Under the pieces are notes generated by a model. That model saw only the letters and a program-made list of their open reading frames with translations, did no database searches and had not been told where the DNA came from. Below are positions 41,636 to 55,000 of a DNA stretch of 64,000 nt, piece by piece. The stretch's first letter is position 1; each line of letters begins with the position of its first letter. The translations under genes were made by a program, and so were the position numbers. The DNA lies in contig CM038222.1 of NCBI GenBank assembly GCA_021442155.1, positions 111,975,121 through 112,039,120 on the forward strand, written 5' to 3'. Source of the stretch: Cymbidium sinense (Eukaryota > Streptophyta > Magnoliopsida > Asparagales > Orchidaceae).

Positions 41636-43188
41636 GGGGCTGTTTGGTTCGGCGTTATTACCGTGCACTGTATTCACTTTACCCGTAATTGTTACTTTAC
41701 CGTGTTTGTTACGCGTAATTCTAATATGTTAAATTTTATGGTATTTGGTTTTACTTCCCCAAGCCATTTTCCGTGTAAACGAATACCCCCGAAATCGAGC
41801 GATTTCAGAAGTCACGGTTGTTAACGCGCGTAGACTCCTCGTCTCCCGCCCTCGTCTCCCGCTATGTCTTCCCCATACCCGCCTTTCGCATACCCGCCTT
41901 TTTGAGAGAAGTCCTGCGACGGATGGGAGGTGAGTTCGCATCGTCGGGAGGTGAATTCCCATCAATTCTTTTCCATACCGATCGACCACACAGAACCTTG
42001 TCGCAAAAATGGGTATCCAGGTACATCCCTTTTCTCCCTTTTCTCTACATTGGATTGATACTTGAAAGTTCCTAAACTTTCCTTCTCGCTTCTGTTGCCT
42101 TCTTAATTTACACTGATTTCCTTTTGATTTTTTTTTCTCCACATTGTTTGATTACCAAATAAACCACAAGGTCTTTTATTTACCAAATAAACTGGGAAAA
42201 AGTTTAAATCTTGTACAAGGATTCTAGGAGATTTCTTAATTTTTTCCGACAGTGAGGTATGATGATTCATGTTTGAGATTGTAAGTTGAGTTTATTGATT
42301 GCTTACTTTGAATTAGCCAATTATATGGCGAACCCGCATGTATGAGATGATCTTCTTAGTTTATGTTATTTTTTTATTTCATAAGTGCAAAGTTTCGCCT
42401 TTCAACCCAGTGCATTCGTAATTTTCACTTGTCGGGTTGCTTTGAGGTGTGTTTTTGGCTTATGCTCTTCTAGATAAGTTTTGTTTGAGTCTTGTGCAAG
42501 CTTTTTGTGCTAGTAAAAGGGTTGGATTTTATATTATGAAGCGAAGGTGATCTTGATGGAATGTGATAGATGGTGTACTTTCATTAGGTAAATGATAAGT
42601 TTGGTATATGTTACATTTTTTTATTTGTTGTTTTGTGATGCCACTTGATTGCAAAGGAAAGGGTGAGGGTTTCTTGATCATGTCATTTGGTTTGGTATTT
42701 TGCAAGTGGGAATATCAACCGGTGGTGTTTAGTTATTATAAAACTTTTTGAGCTACCTAATCATCGAATCACCATTTTCGAGTCTTTTATTTTTTTTTGA
42801 ATGGGGACTATATGCTTAAGCCCTATCATCATTTTACTAGGATACCATAGGGGATGAAATTTCATAAGAATTTTAGTCTCTGCTTTTATGTAGCTTGATA
42901 AATTTATTCACATTAACTTTTAAGTTCTTGAATTTTGTATTTCAGTTTACCCATCCCCTCCAAATTCATGTTGCTCAGGTTATCACAGAAATTTTTATTT
43001 GGCATATCTTTTTTTATGTCACAGATTATTTCATTGGTTGAGGAGGTAGCTAATTGATTCTTCTTTCTATTGGAGTTTACCATTTTATTGCGCTTTCTCA
43101 CTGGGAACTTTTGAATTACAGTTATTTGAGTTATCTAGATGCTTCCTTATAAATGCCTAACATTCCTTAATTTGTGACTATGTTGCAG

Positions 43189-43348
43189 GTTGCCCTACCT
43201 GCTACTCACTTGCCAGTAGGATATGCTACTATTCAGAGGAACCAGTATAATACTGATGAGTTGCCAAAGAATGTAGCTGTGACTTTAAATCAAGGGTCTA
43301 CTGTGATGAGCATGGATTTCCATCCTTCTCAGCCAACCCTTCTTCTAG
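43189..43348 (+). pseudogene. Captured exon of a TOPLESS/TPR-type corepressor
   Basis: A 160-bp exon with an AG acceptor (TATGTTGCAG) before it and a GT donor (TCTTCTAG then GTTAAA) after it. It encodes 53 codons plus one base. The translation contains DELPKNVAVTLNQGSTVMSM followed by DFHPSQPTLLL. This matches the segment at the start of the WD40 region in plant TOPLESS-related corepressors, where LPK.V..TLNQGS..MSMDFHP..QTLLLVG is conserved. In an intact gene, the last base joins the next exon to give the following LLLVG residues. That next exon is not present, so this is a fragment. Keeping both splice sites indicates capture of genomic DNA rather than of mRNA. Confidence 0.8.
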
Positions 43349-43783
43349 GTTAAAGCTTTGTTTGCTAGAGTATTTTTTTTAGTTCTAGATGGAATGTATT
43401 AGACCATGTTAGGGGATTGGGATTGATTATTAGCCTTTCTCTTCCGTTGGCAATGTTGGCGATATTGTGTGGGAGGTGTCTTGATTATTAATATTGACAA
43501 CTTCTCAATGAAGCTCTGCTTAAACATTCAGCCCTGTTATCCTGTACATTTCAGAACAACTACAATTTGTTTCTTTTATGGGCATACAGTTTTTTGAGTA
43601 TTATTTTTTGTGAATTTGAAGTTCTGTTAACTGATTTTCCAAATACAGAGTTCATTATTCATATTTTTTGCTTTGATTTTTGTCATACTTTGTTGCTGAT
43701 ATACATGTACTCTTATTTTGCTCTCATCTTGTAGGAATTTCATAATTTTTTATGTCATTATTTGACCGAAAAAGATTATGTAA

Positions 43784-43928
<145 letters not shown>

Positions 43929-44372
43929 CCTATGAAAGAAAAATAAAAAATATTTTAAAATAAATAATAGATATCATTAAAATAAATTTATTTATCAGTT
44001 CAAGTTATATAGAGGTCTATCAAATTGTTCAGTTTTCTACTTTTAAAATAAATATATTATAATCTTTTTTTAAACTAAGTAATAAATTTTTATTTATAAA
44101 ATATTTATATTTTAATATAAAATTAATTTATTAATTTAATATTTCAATTAATGAAAAAAATTTCACTAATTTCTAAAAATATACAAGAGTATTCACAATA
44201 CAGGTATTTACTTTACTTTATATATGCTCAACCAAACAGAAAATATAGTTTACATGTATTTACTTTACATAGAATCAAATAACTGTAAAGTATTCAGAAT
44301 TCACTGTATTCACTTTACACTGTATTTCCTTTTATTCTGCATTCTAAATGCAGGCAACCAAACAGCCCCTAA

Positions 44373-47300
44373 ATCCAACTTCCTCCTTATGTTGATGATG
44401 TTTAAATAACTTTAACTTAGTCAAGGTACTTTGAATTATCTTCATGAGATGTTGCATTTGTCAAATTTCATTGACTTTGATTTTGAATGAGTTCGATTTG
44501 CATATCTTCATAATACATACTCAAAAGTAAAAAAAGAAACTCCCAATAAGTGCGGTATATGCTTGATTATAATTTTTGTAAACTAGTTGACCCTATAAAT
44601 ATCTAAAAATTACTTGGATGCCACGTTGAGGGTTTTGACTTTCAAACCTCCAAGAATCATCATGGATGTTGATGTAAAGTGTAAATTTAACTTTGGTTTG
44701 CAAGATTAAGCCATTATAGATAGATCTTTAGTTGATGCTATGTCTTATTTTGATGAACATGTTTAAGTTAGATGCTTGGTTTTCGACCAAGGAATCAAGC
44801 GCTAGAACTTGGAGTTCGATATAAATTTATTCATCTTAGCTACAGTAGCATTTGGAGTCAATTGAAGGTTGTCATTGGTACAGTTCTTTGTTCTTGATGG
44901 ACTTGATGATGACTGTTTCTTTTGGTAGATTAAAATTTTGAATTTTCTACTATCTAACTTTGTATTTTATTAAACTTGGAGATAGATTGGACCTAATTTA
45001 TCTTCGTCAACATGTTAAGAAAATGAGTGTACATTTTGTTTTAGTCTTTCTATTTTAGTGGACTTGCTACAAGTCTCATTTTAATAATATTGAAATTCCA
45101 AGTTCATTGTGCCCTAGCTTTTTGCTCTAAGAAGCTTAATGAAGGAATTGATCTAATTTATATTTATTAACTTTTTAAGAGATGAGCATACTTTTTTGCT
45201 TTCATGGACTTGATGAAGGAAATGTACTGGTGATGTAGCCCTTAGAGTTTATATTAAGTAGATAGCGAGGAATCATTAGCCTAATACTTAATGTTTTGGT
45301 GGACTTACTGACCATAGAATTTCTTTAGTTCAGCATCTTGTTTATCACTAAGAATAAAATTTAAGACTAATCACACTAGGTCAAAGGTTTTAATTATTTG
45401 AAATAAATAATATTACAACAAATAATCATTTTGATATTAAAGATGGTGAATTAATTAAAGACATTTGAGCATTAGAATAGAGGTGGGAATGGTTGTGTTA
45501 GAAATTTGAACTATTTTAGGTGTAGATAAACGTGCATGAAGGGGGATCCATAAAGTTCTTAAAAGATATGCAACACTTCATTTCACAAGAGAAGGAGTTG
45601 TTGAAGAGGTGATGAGTAAGAGAATCATTCTTCAAATTGCACAATTATCATTTATAAGTAATAAAGATATTGCATTTAGTAAGAGATTTTATGGCCTTTT
45701 TGATTGATAATAAACCAAAAAATAAAGATTCTTCATATAAACTAGTTATGCCAAACTATTTTAGACAACTTAATATTGAGCAAATGAATATAAAGCATTG
45801 AATTAAAATATTTAAACATGTGTTTATGATTATTATTCTAAAAAAATCACAATCATAGTAAATAATTAGCATGTTCTAATGAATAGAATTATAAATATAA
45901 TTAAGTTAATGATCCAAGTAATATCACAGAGTGATGTAGTATCTTAAAGATAAATGGATGAGAGGAGGCCTAATAAAAGAATTTCGTAAAATACTTACCA
46001 TGAACAAAGTGATAATGGAATAAGGATAGGGAAGATCTATATCCAACCTAAGTAGCAAATTGAAGACCAACATTCGTATGCAATCTTTGTGATATATTTC
46101 AAAAAAATAGAAGAGAGCAAGAGAGATTGCTTTAATTTATTCCTTACCACTATGAGCTTAAGGAGATCAAATCTCTTCAAGTAATTCAAAATAATTATAG
46201 TATTTCAAGCATAATTCAAAATACACAATGAGAAAATCTCAAGTTTGCCTTTATATTTGGGGCATAAGTTTTTACTCAAACTATAAGGTGATTTTATTTC
46301 ACTTAGGTTCAACATCATATAGGAATTTGTAGGAAAAGATTACTAGTATTCTTAGTAAAATTTCTTTTGATTGGATAATGATCTAACCTTATACACAATG
46401 AGATTGCAAACAAAATATTTAAACATTAATAATACCCTAGTAAAAGAATAGTTTAACCTTCCAACTATTAAGAAGCCTACATGGTTTATCCACAATTCCT
46501 TCAAAATAAAAAACCCTAAGTTTGGAAGAATGCATAGGAATCCCTAGATAATAAATAAAAATTGAAAGATGTTAAAAGGAGTAGAAATTATACGAGCATC
46601 TTTAAAGTAGTTAAGATTTTCAATTTTAGCATTCGAAATTATAAAAATATGAGGAAGTCAAGATAGGAGGGTTTTAACTCAATAGTAGTGATACCCTTAA
46701 AGAGGCTAATAGAAATGAAATTGTATTGTTATATATAAAATAACGACAACTTGAATTCATTCAAAAAATGATGAATGACATAGCAAATGAACAAATCATT
46801 TAAAGTAGAAGACTATATAAAGCTTTACATCATACGAAAATCTCTTCGAAAATAGTTAAAACATTCCTCCCAACTATTCAATAAGAAAATATGGCCACCA
46901 AGCAACTTGAAATCTACCAAGACCAAACAAGATCATCAATAAGAAGATAGAATTAATACTTTACAATCACAAGAAGCTCCCCTATGTCATTCTACTTGCC
47001 TAAACTCGATTGAGAGCCATCATCATGAACAGAGTAATTAAAGGTTGAAGATGAGGATAGGAATAAAAAATGATAATAATAGTAAACTCAAAACTAGCAT
47101 CAATGAACGATAGTGATAATAGTAGCAACGATAGGCTTTGACTAGGTAAACAAAAGAAGATGTAGAGGGTAAGGCAATAGAGATGGTGAAGAGGGAGGAC
47201 TAAAAAGTGGAGCACTACATTGCTTATTCCATCTGAGTTGCAAGCTAAGTTGCCATTCTATCATTATCATCCATCCACCACTAAATATTATCGCTTGCTC

Positions 47301-47780
47301 TCCCTTGATATCTCACTTGGTCATAAATATAATGTGATTGCAAAGCAAATATTATAAGCTTGTCAATGGGGGAGAACAAAGAGAGAATAAATAAATAAAT
47401 TATCCTTTCTCGTAATAATACTTCAAACAAGTATGATTTATTAATTTATTATTTCATTCTTAATTATTAGTTCACAAGAAAAAAGATATTAAAAAAATTT
47501 CAAAGAGTGAAGACAAAGCTACTAATTTGTCTAGGAGTACATAGTGTTATGTTCATCCAAATAACAATTGTTCAACTCAAACTAATATCAATTGATCTGA
47601 GTTTGACTCAACTTAGCACAAATTAAATTTGCAAATAAAATTGATTGAACACATAATTGCTTATTATCCAGGATTGTGTTAATTATACATTAGTCATGGC
47701 TCAATATTAGGCTACAAGCAAAAGCTTAATGAAAATTTTAATTTTCATTCATATAAAGTAAACACATGACAATTCGACCA
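44373..47780. other. 3.4-kb stretch, no gene recognised
   Basis: AT-rich DNA with short frames only and no domain that could be recognised on either strand. It is the intergenic region downstream of SPB1. Decayed transposon sequence is likely but not demonstrable by eye. Confidence 0.5.
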
Positions 47781-48020
47781 TCACGGAAAGATGGACGTTT
47801 TCCAAGGTACTTAAATGGAAATTGATAGTCACATGCTGCTTGCTTTTCTGGAATAATAACAATTTCATAATACTGGAGTGGGCAACAAAATGTTATTAAG
47901 CAAATTTTGTTATGTCAAAATTCTTGGCCTGCAAAAACAGCAGCAGATTGTAAATAAACACTAATTAACAAGAAAAAAAATAAGCGCTAAAACATTCTAG
48001 ATTTTTCAAACATCAAGACT
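47781..48020 (-). other. Probable 3' UTR of SPB1
   Basis: It follows the SPB1 stop codon on the minus strand and is T-rich in the sense direction. The true cleavage site cannot be placed from sequence, so the extent is only a guess. Confidence 0.4.
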
Positions 48021-49010
48021 TCAATCCTTCATGGACGCCTTATTTCCCTTCTTTCCACGTTTCCCTACCTTCTTGTTTGAGGGTTTCCCTTTTGGACCCT
48101 TGTCCTTAACTGCACGACCACCACTCCCAAGCCTCCCCATCCCTTTAGATCTTCTGTCTTTCTTCATCCTCCTGTCAACCAGCACCTTCCCTTTACCGCC
48201 CTTCACTGGAACCCCTTTCTTTGCAACTACATACTCTTTCTTAGGCCTCATCGGTATTGCTTTTTTATAGAGGTGATCGATCATCTTTCTCTTTGACCTT
48301 TCAGAAATGTCAGTCTGATCTGAGATCACATCCGCTTTCTTCCGTGCTTTCTCCAACTTCCTCATTGCAGCTCGTTTCTTCCGTGCTTTAGCCTCTGCAA
48401 CCTTCTTTGCAGGCCGAGCATCAATTTCCCTGAATTGTGCCTTCATTGCCGCAATTTCCTCTTTAGTCACAGGCTTCATTGGTTGGGAGTGCCTTTTCTC
48501 CTCTTCGGCAAACCAGTTTGGCAAGCCAACATCATCAAACATATACTTGTTGTAAGCATCATCAAGAATCTGTTCCCTCTGTTTCTTTCGTAGCATCTTC
48601 TTTGCATAAGCTAGAATCTCTGCCTTTGTATCATCATCTTCTTCCTCTGATTCCTCGTCTGATGAAGAGTCATCACTGGAATCCATGCACTCTTCTGGAA
48701 CTATCTCAAAATCCTCCTGTTGGTTGGCTTTTTGGGGGAGTGGAGGACTGGGATCTTTCGGGCAAATTGTCCTGTCCTCTGCTTTTTTTGAAATTTTTGA
48801 CAGCACAACTTCATCTTCACTATTGCTCGCCTCTAACACACCATCTTCTGCTGCTGCAGAAAACACATCTTGACTGAACCATTGGTCCATTATTTGCTCT
48901 TGAGTTAGCTGGTCATCTTCATTCAATGGGACAACAAGAGGATTCATTTCCTTGTCGTCCCGATCCTGATCAGAATCAGGATCCATAGCTATATCGTTAC
49001 CATCAGCATT
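48021..49010 (-). CDS. SPB1: SPB1 terminal exon (acidic stretch plus Spb1_C domain)
   Basis: Opens at a TTATAG acceptor with [15 protein letters not shown] in phase 0. It contains [10 protein letters not shown], an acidic run ([18 protein letters not shown]), and [12 protein letters not shown]. The conserved Spb1_C core follows: [55 protein letters not shown]. It ends in a very basic Lys/Gly tail likely to act as a nucleolar signal. The stop is at 48,021-48,023. Confidence 0.96.
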   Translation of the reverse strand, partial: NADGNDIAMDPDSDQDRDDKEMNPLVVPLNEDDQLTQEQIMDQWFSQDVFSAAAEDGVLEASNSEDEVVLSKISKKAEDRTICPKDPSPPLPQKANQQEDFEIVPEECMDSSDDSSSDEESEEEDDDTKAEILAYAKKMLRKKQREQILDDAYNKYMFDDVGLPNWFAEEEKRHSQPMKPVTKEEIAAMKAQFREIDARPAKKVAEAKARKKRAAMRKLEKARKKADVISDQTDISERSKRKMIDHLYKKAIPMRPKKEYVVAKKGVPVKGGKGKVLVDRRMKKDRRSKGMGRLGSGGRAVKDKGPKGKPSNKKVGKRGKKGNKASMKD

Positions 49011-52000
49011 CTATAAGAAACACAGGGTGGTGAAAAAACACATTAGCAACGCATCAATCATGAAGCCATCAATTACATTAGACTTTCATATTCATAACCC
49101 TATGAAATTATCTTGAATGAGGAAAGATACAGAACTGCTTAAAGCTTAATCTAGATGTTACAAGGAAACATAAGGTCCACTAAATTAGAATCAAGTCATA
49201 CATCTGTAAGGACCACCTCCCAAGATGTCGGTAAATATTCAAGAAGCTTGGACTAGAAACTGGAAGAAATGTAGACAAATCTGTACAAGGTGGTTGAAAC
49301 AAATGATAGGTCATAATTTAGAAACCCTGGCATTTTAATTTTTTACTATGCTTGGCACAGGACTAAAAAGAGAAACTGATGTGAAACCGATGAAGTTAAT
49401 AGAATTCATATGTAGTATATAACAATACCTGAATGGCCTTATAATGAAAGCAAAGAATATGGCCTCCAGCTTAAAAGCAAAGAACATTCCTGAATGGCTC
49501 TAACAGAACTTCTCCACAAATTATATATTGACCACACATATTGCTGTAATTTTCCTAAAGCTACAAGGGTTGTTATAGTCTTTAATATGCTAAATCAAAG
49601 ATTAGTAACGATCATTTGACAGTTCAAAACCTCAATGAAGATAGTGTAAACTAAAATTTGTACTCCACATGCTTAAGAATGCACTCCAGTGAAAGCTAGA
49701 ACTTGATGCAATGATACAACACCAAAATTTCAAAGCTTACACTGCATGACAAGTGGGAAAAGAGTTAAGATGGGCTCAGTTACCCTCTTAACTAAGGTGA
49801 GAAAGCAAAGATGGAAAACTGAAAATTTGCGAGCCATACAAGTTTATAATAGTGGATAAATATAAGTAGATGATATATCCTTAAACATATATTATGAGTA
49901 GACCAATTAATATAACTCATCCTGCAAATACTTCTAGCAATGTTCAATGGTCATGTTAAATTAACATAATATGAAGAGTGGAAAGCTAGCAGGACAGTCA
50001 CTTGGCAAAATAAGAAAATAAAACGAGCTAAACATTACAGCACAAAAGAAGACATGTATGTCAAGGGAAATATACAGGGGATGTTATCGTATATATGTTA
50101 AGTACATTAAATACCTCCATTAACTCCACGTCTCCAATAGAAAGGCCTCGTTTGGCACGTTTCCTTTGTCTAGTGCTCCCTCCCTTTCTAATCAGATATC
50201 TTTCATAAACTTCATCAAGCATTTCCTCAACTTGCTCATCATATCTAATGGATAATTAAAGTTGTACTAATAAAAAAATTTGAAAAACAGATAAACAGGA
50301 AAAAAAAGTACTGAGTTTCATGATGCATATGCTTATCGACATAAAATGATAATTTTAGCTGATCAGAAATGTTGGCAGAACCCAAGACATACCGCCTTTG
50401 TTCATCATCAGAATCCAAATCACTAGAATCAGCAGCTGCACGAGTTTCTGCATCACTTTCACTATCTCCAAAATCGCCATCTTCATCACTAGCTGACTCA
50501 ATAGTTTGCAAATCTTTTTTCCCCTGCAGCACAATATGGCAGAAGATGACCAAACAATGAACTACATTTTCCCTTTTCTATTTGACACATGAAAAAGTAT
50601 ATCGCCTGACAACACATTAATAATAACAGTATCAACATTAACACTAATAACATGTTGATGGTGTTAATCTGATCTAAAAAAAGCAGAAATAAATGAACAT
50701 CTGCAAAACAAATGAGGATGATCAGCTTATAAAGTATAAGGGCATGTGAACCAAAAAAGGGAGTACAAAAGAACTTCATAAAGAAGAAAATTAATCAAAT
50801 TTACAAAAATTCGTTCCTCAAGGGAAAAAACAAAGCATAGGTAATCTTCTACCAATCTTACAGCAGCCATCACATTCACAATTAGGTGTGATGCAATTAT
50901 TTCATAGAACAGCAGCCTATTCTAAATAACACAATTCATGTCAGTTATTTCCTGAAAAAAGAAAACAAATTACATTTTAAAAATCTCTCTCCAATCTGAG
51001 CTTCCAACTAGTTTAAAATGTCAAACTAAAAAGGTTCTCAAAATTCAGAAACCTTGTTTACAATGAAAAACTGCATTCATTGCAAAACCCACACAAACAA
51101 CAACAACAACACAACAACAACAACAACAAGCCTTAATCCCACTAGGTGGGGTCGGCTACATGAATCATTCATCTCCATTGTGTCCTATTATGTGTCAAAT
51201 TCTCATTTAATTCAAGTATACTAAGATCATTTTTTATACATCTTAACCAAGTCTTTTTAGGTCTACCTCTACCTTTCTTAACATAAGGCAAATCTAATGC
51301 ATCTACTCTCCTAATCGGGTCATCAAACGGCGGACGCTTTATGTGGCCAAACCATCTAAGGCGACTCTCCCTAATCTTATCTACCACTGGAGCTACTCCA
51401 ACTTTTTCCGAACATACTCATTTTGCATTCTATCTCTAAGAGTAAAGCCACTCATCCACCTGAGCATCCTCATCTCTATAACACTTAACTTAGTCTTATG
51501 TTTCTCTTTTATTGGCCAACATTCTGCACTATAAGTCATTGCAAGTCTTACCACCATCTTATAAAATTTTCTCTTAAGTTTAAGTGGAACTTTTCTATCA
51601 CATAATAGGCCAGATGCATTCCTCCACTTCAACCATCCAACTTGAATTCTACTAATAATATCTCCATCTATTTCACCATCATTTTGAACAATAGAGCCTA
51701 AATATCAATCGCACTCTTATTAACGACTTGATCACCTAAAGTCACAACACTACCACTAAAACTTCTACAACTAAAATTACACTCCATATATTCAGTTTTA
51801 GATCTGCTTAAATGAAAACCTTTAGACTCTAAAGTTGACCTCCATAATTCAAGTTCTTGGACTCCCTCTCTAGTCTTATCAACAAGAAGAATGTCATCGA
51901 AAAGCATACACCAAGGTACATCTTCTTGTAAATGCCTCGTAAGAACATCCATAACTAAAGTAAAAGATACGGGCTTAATGTTGATCCTTGATGTAATCCA

Positions 52001-55000
52001 ACCTGAAATAGGAAAATATTTTGTCAATCCTCCTTGTGTTTGGACACAAGTGACTCTAGTATACATATCCTTAATGAAATATAATATAATAATATTCTTT
52101 TCTAGAACTCTCCAAAGAACATCTCTTGAGACTTTATCATAAGCTTTCTCTAAATCAATAAATATCATATGTAGATCCTTCTTATTTTCTCTATGCTTCT
52201 CCATCAAACCTCTTAACAAATGTATAGCATCCATAGTAGATCTACGGCATGAAACCAAACTGACAGAGAAACTTGTCACATCGTAACCTATGCTCACTCT
52301 TTCTCCCATAATTTTAATGTATGGCACATTAACTTCCTCTATAATTTGCACACTCTTGTGCATCACCTTTATTCTTAAATATAGGAACCAATAAACTCTT
52401 TCTCCACTCATCGCATCTTTTAGTCTTTAAAATAACATTAAAAGATTTGTAAGCCAAGAAATTCCTTGATCTCCTAAACATTTCCACACTTCTATTGGAA
52501 TATTATCAGGCCCTACCGCTTTTCCACATTTCATTTTCTTTAAAGCTTCACTAACTTCATTTACTAATAATAATGATAAAATGAAATTCTCTATTTTGTT
52601 TAGGGTATTAAGGTGGCTAAAATCAATCGATCTTTCGGATCCTTCATTGAAAAGTTTATTAAAATACCTCATCCACCTATTTTCAATATCTTTTCTAAGA
52701 AAAGACTTTATTATTTTCATCCTTAATACTCTCACTCAACTATATCTTTACTTCTCCTATCTCTTTGGCTAAGTTATACATACATCTTTCACCTTCTTTG
52801 ATCTAATCTATCAGTATAAATCACTAAAAGTAAATTTTCAGATCATATATCTTTCTTAGAATCTCTACGCCATTTTATATCTTTCCCAATTCTCCGAAGT
52901 TTTACATATAAACCAAGTTTTATAACAACGCTTATTTCTTATCTTTTCGCACACTCGACACCACCAACTATTCTTATTAAAAGTTTTTCCTTCGATAAGC
53001 ACATCTTTAAGAACTTGTTTAATAAGACTGATATTTTTTCCCACATAACGCGTTATTCCTGAACATCCCAAACTTTAATTTCTTGCTCTTAAAAATATTT
53101 TTATTTGTGTTTTAAGTGTCCCCATCTAATCCCAGACAATAATTAAGTTTATTTTTTCTCTTACAACCTTTCATCTTAAAATCTAAAACTAATATGTGGA
53201 TTTAAGATTTCACTTGGAATGACCTTACAATCTGACGATCATTTTTTCTTATCAAAAAATAATCAATCTGTTTTACTAAATCCATTTTTATAAGTAATAA
53301 TATGTTCATCTCTTTCTTAAATAAAGTATAAGAACTACAAAATCATGTTTGGAAAATCTAATATACCCTACCTTCTTCATTACACCCAAATCCATAACCA
53401 GTGAATACTTTTAAAATCTTCTACCACTCTATCAACATGTCCATTTAAATCTCCCCAATAAATACTTTTTCTTCAAGAGGTATCTTTGTATTAATCCTCT
53501 AATTCATTCCAAAATTTTTCTTTGACTTACCTCCAAACCTACTTGAGGAGCGTAGACACTTATAACATTGATAATCTTAAGATCGATAATAATCTTTTTT
53601 ATAATTCTATCTCCACATCTATTAATACTTATAACATTATCCTTCAAACTTTATCTATAATCACACCTACACTATTTCTAATTGGACTTTTACCTGAATA
53701 CCAAAGTTTAAAACCTAAACTATCAATCTCCTTGGCCTTCTCACCAACCCATTTAGTTTCTTGAACACATAAAATATTTATCTTTCTATGAACCATAATA
53801 TCTATTAATTCCATTAATTTACGTAAAGAGTACCTATATTCCAAGATCCTAACCTAATTCTAGTTTCATGGACTAACTTCTTTGCCCGCATCCGCCCATA
53901 ATGTGGAACCCTTGCTTATTTAACATCGCACTAGCACGCTTCTAGCACATTTTTCACCGTATTCGCCATACAAGGCCACGGGACACCCTAGCATTAAGAC
54001 AATGATTTAAAGGATTCATGTCATGATTATTTCGATAAATTTTACGCTGGCTGTCGACTATCTAACACAAACAACCACAAGCACAAAACAAATGAGATGT
54101 GTAACACGTCCAGACACCTTGAACATGGAAGAACAAAAACTGGCCTTACTGAACCTCTAGGCAGCTTTAAATTAGATTAAGCATGATGATCAAATTAACA
54201 CAAGCAATGCAACATTTAATTCAGAACAAGCATCAATGCTACTTTTCCAATCAGGGCATAAAATTATAAACTTATTTGCATTTTTTTTATACTTTGCATG
54301 ATCAAGCAGGACCAAAAAATATCCAGAAACATGCTGTTGACGAGAAGCCAAAAGATGTTCTAGCAAAGCTATAAGATCAATCAATTTGCTAATAAAATTG
54401 CTTGAATCAAATACAGAAAGACAACACCAGAGATGTTTTACATATAAATGACAGTATAAAGAAGTAATCACAGACCTTTATTGCAGTGAGGGAGAACAAC
54501 TGTTTATCAAAATAACTGTCTTCAGTGGCATCAATTTGTATGCCCAATGCTTTGCGCGCTTTATCCTTAACACGGCGTTTTTCAAGGAGCTTCTTTGCTC
54601 GCTTTTTCTTACGCTCCAATACATGTGTCAGCTCCTCCATTTCAATAAGTAAACGTTCATCCTCATCACCCTCCATATCTTTTTCTACTTTTGCAACTTT
54701 CGAAGCATCTTTATCTGAAGATGACAGTGCCTTTCTTATGCGCATTCGCCACCTGTGTACAATATATAAAAACAATGGATTCAGTTGACAGTTCTTCTTG
54801 CAAATTCAAATAAAGTACTAATAGAAGAGTACCATATTTGTACAAATCTAAAACTAACAAGATAAAAGTCATGCATTGCCAAATTAGATACTGACTAAAT
54901 CCCATTTACAATTGTTTTTTTTTTTACAAAAAAATTAGTATCTATATGATCCAAGTACAAGACCAAAAAAATTGCTAACTAAAAGTACCATTGACACTAC

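Noticed and set aside
41729..42142. 137-codon minus-strand frame in the Harbinger-like element
   Set aside because: Arg/Lys-rich translation of a GC-rich block with no domain resemblance. The neighbouring captured exon is on the opposite strand.
44373..47780. Search for a second host gene or tRNA between the Harbinger-like element and SPB1
   Set aside because: No coding similarity, cloverleaf-like segment or conserved motif could be supported by eye.
48031..48877. Plus-strand frames of up to 132 codons opposite the SPB1 terminal exon
   Set aside because: They are antisense shadows of the SPB1 coding exon. Their composition reflects the complement of Lys/Glu/Asp codons and nothing in them resembles a protein family.
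50497..50779. Minus-strand frame of 93 codons next to an SPB1 exon
   Set aside because: It overlaps the splice acceptor in a different frame and is hydrophobic AT-rich intron translation.
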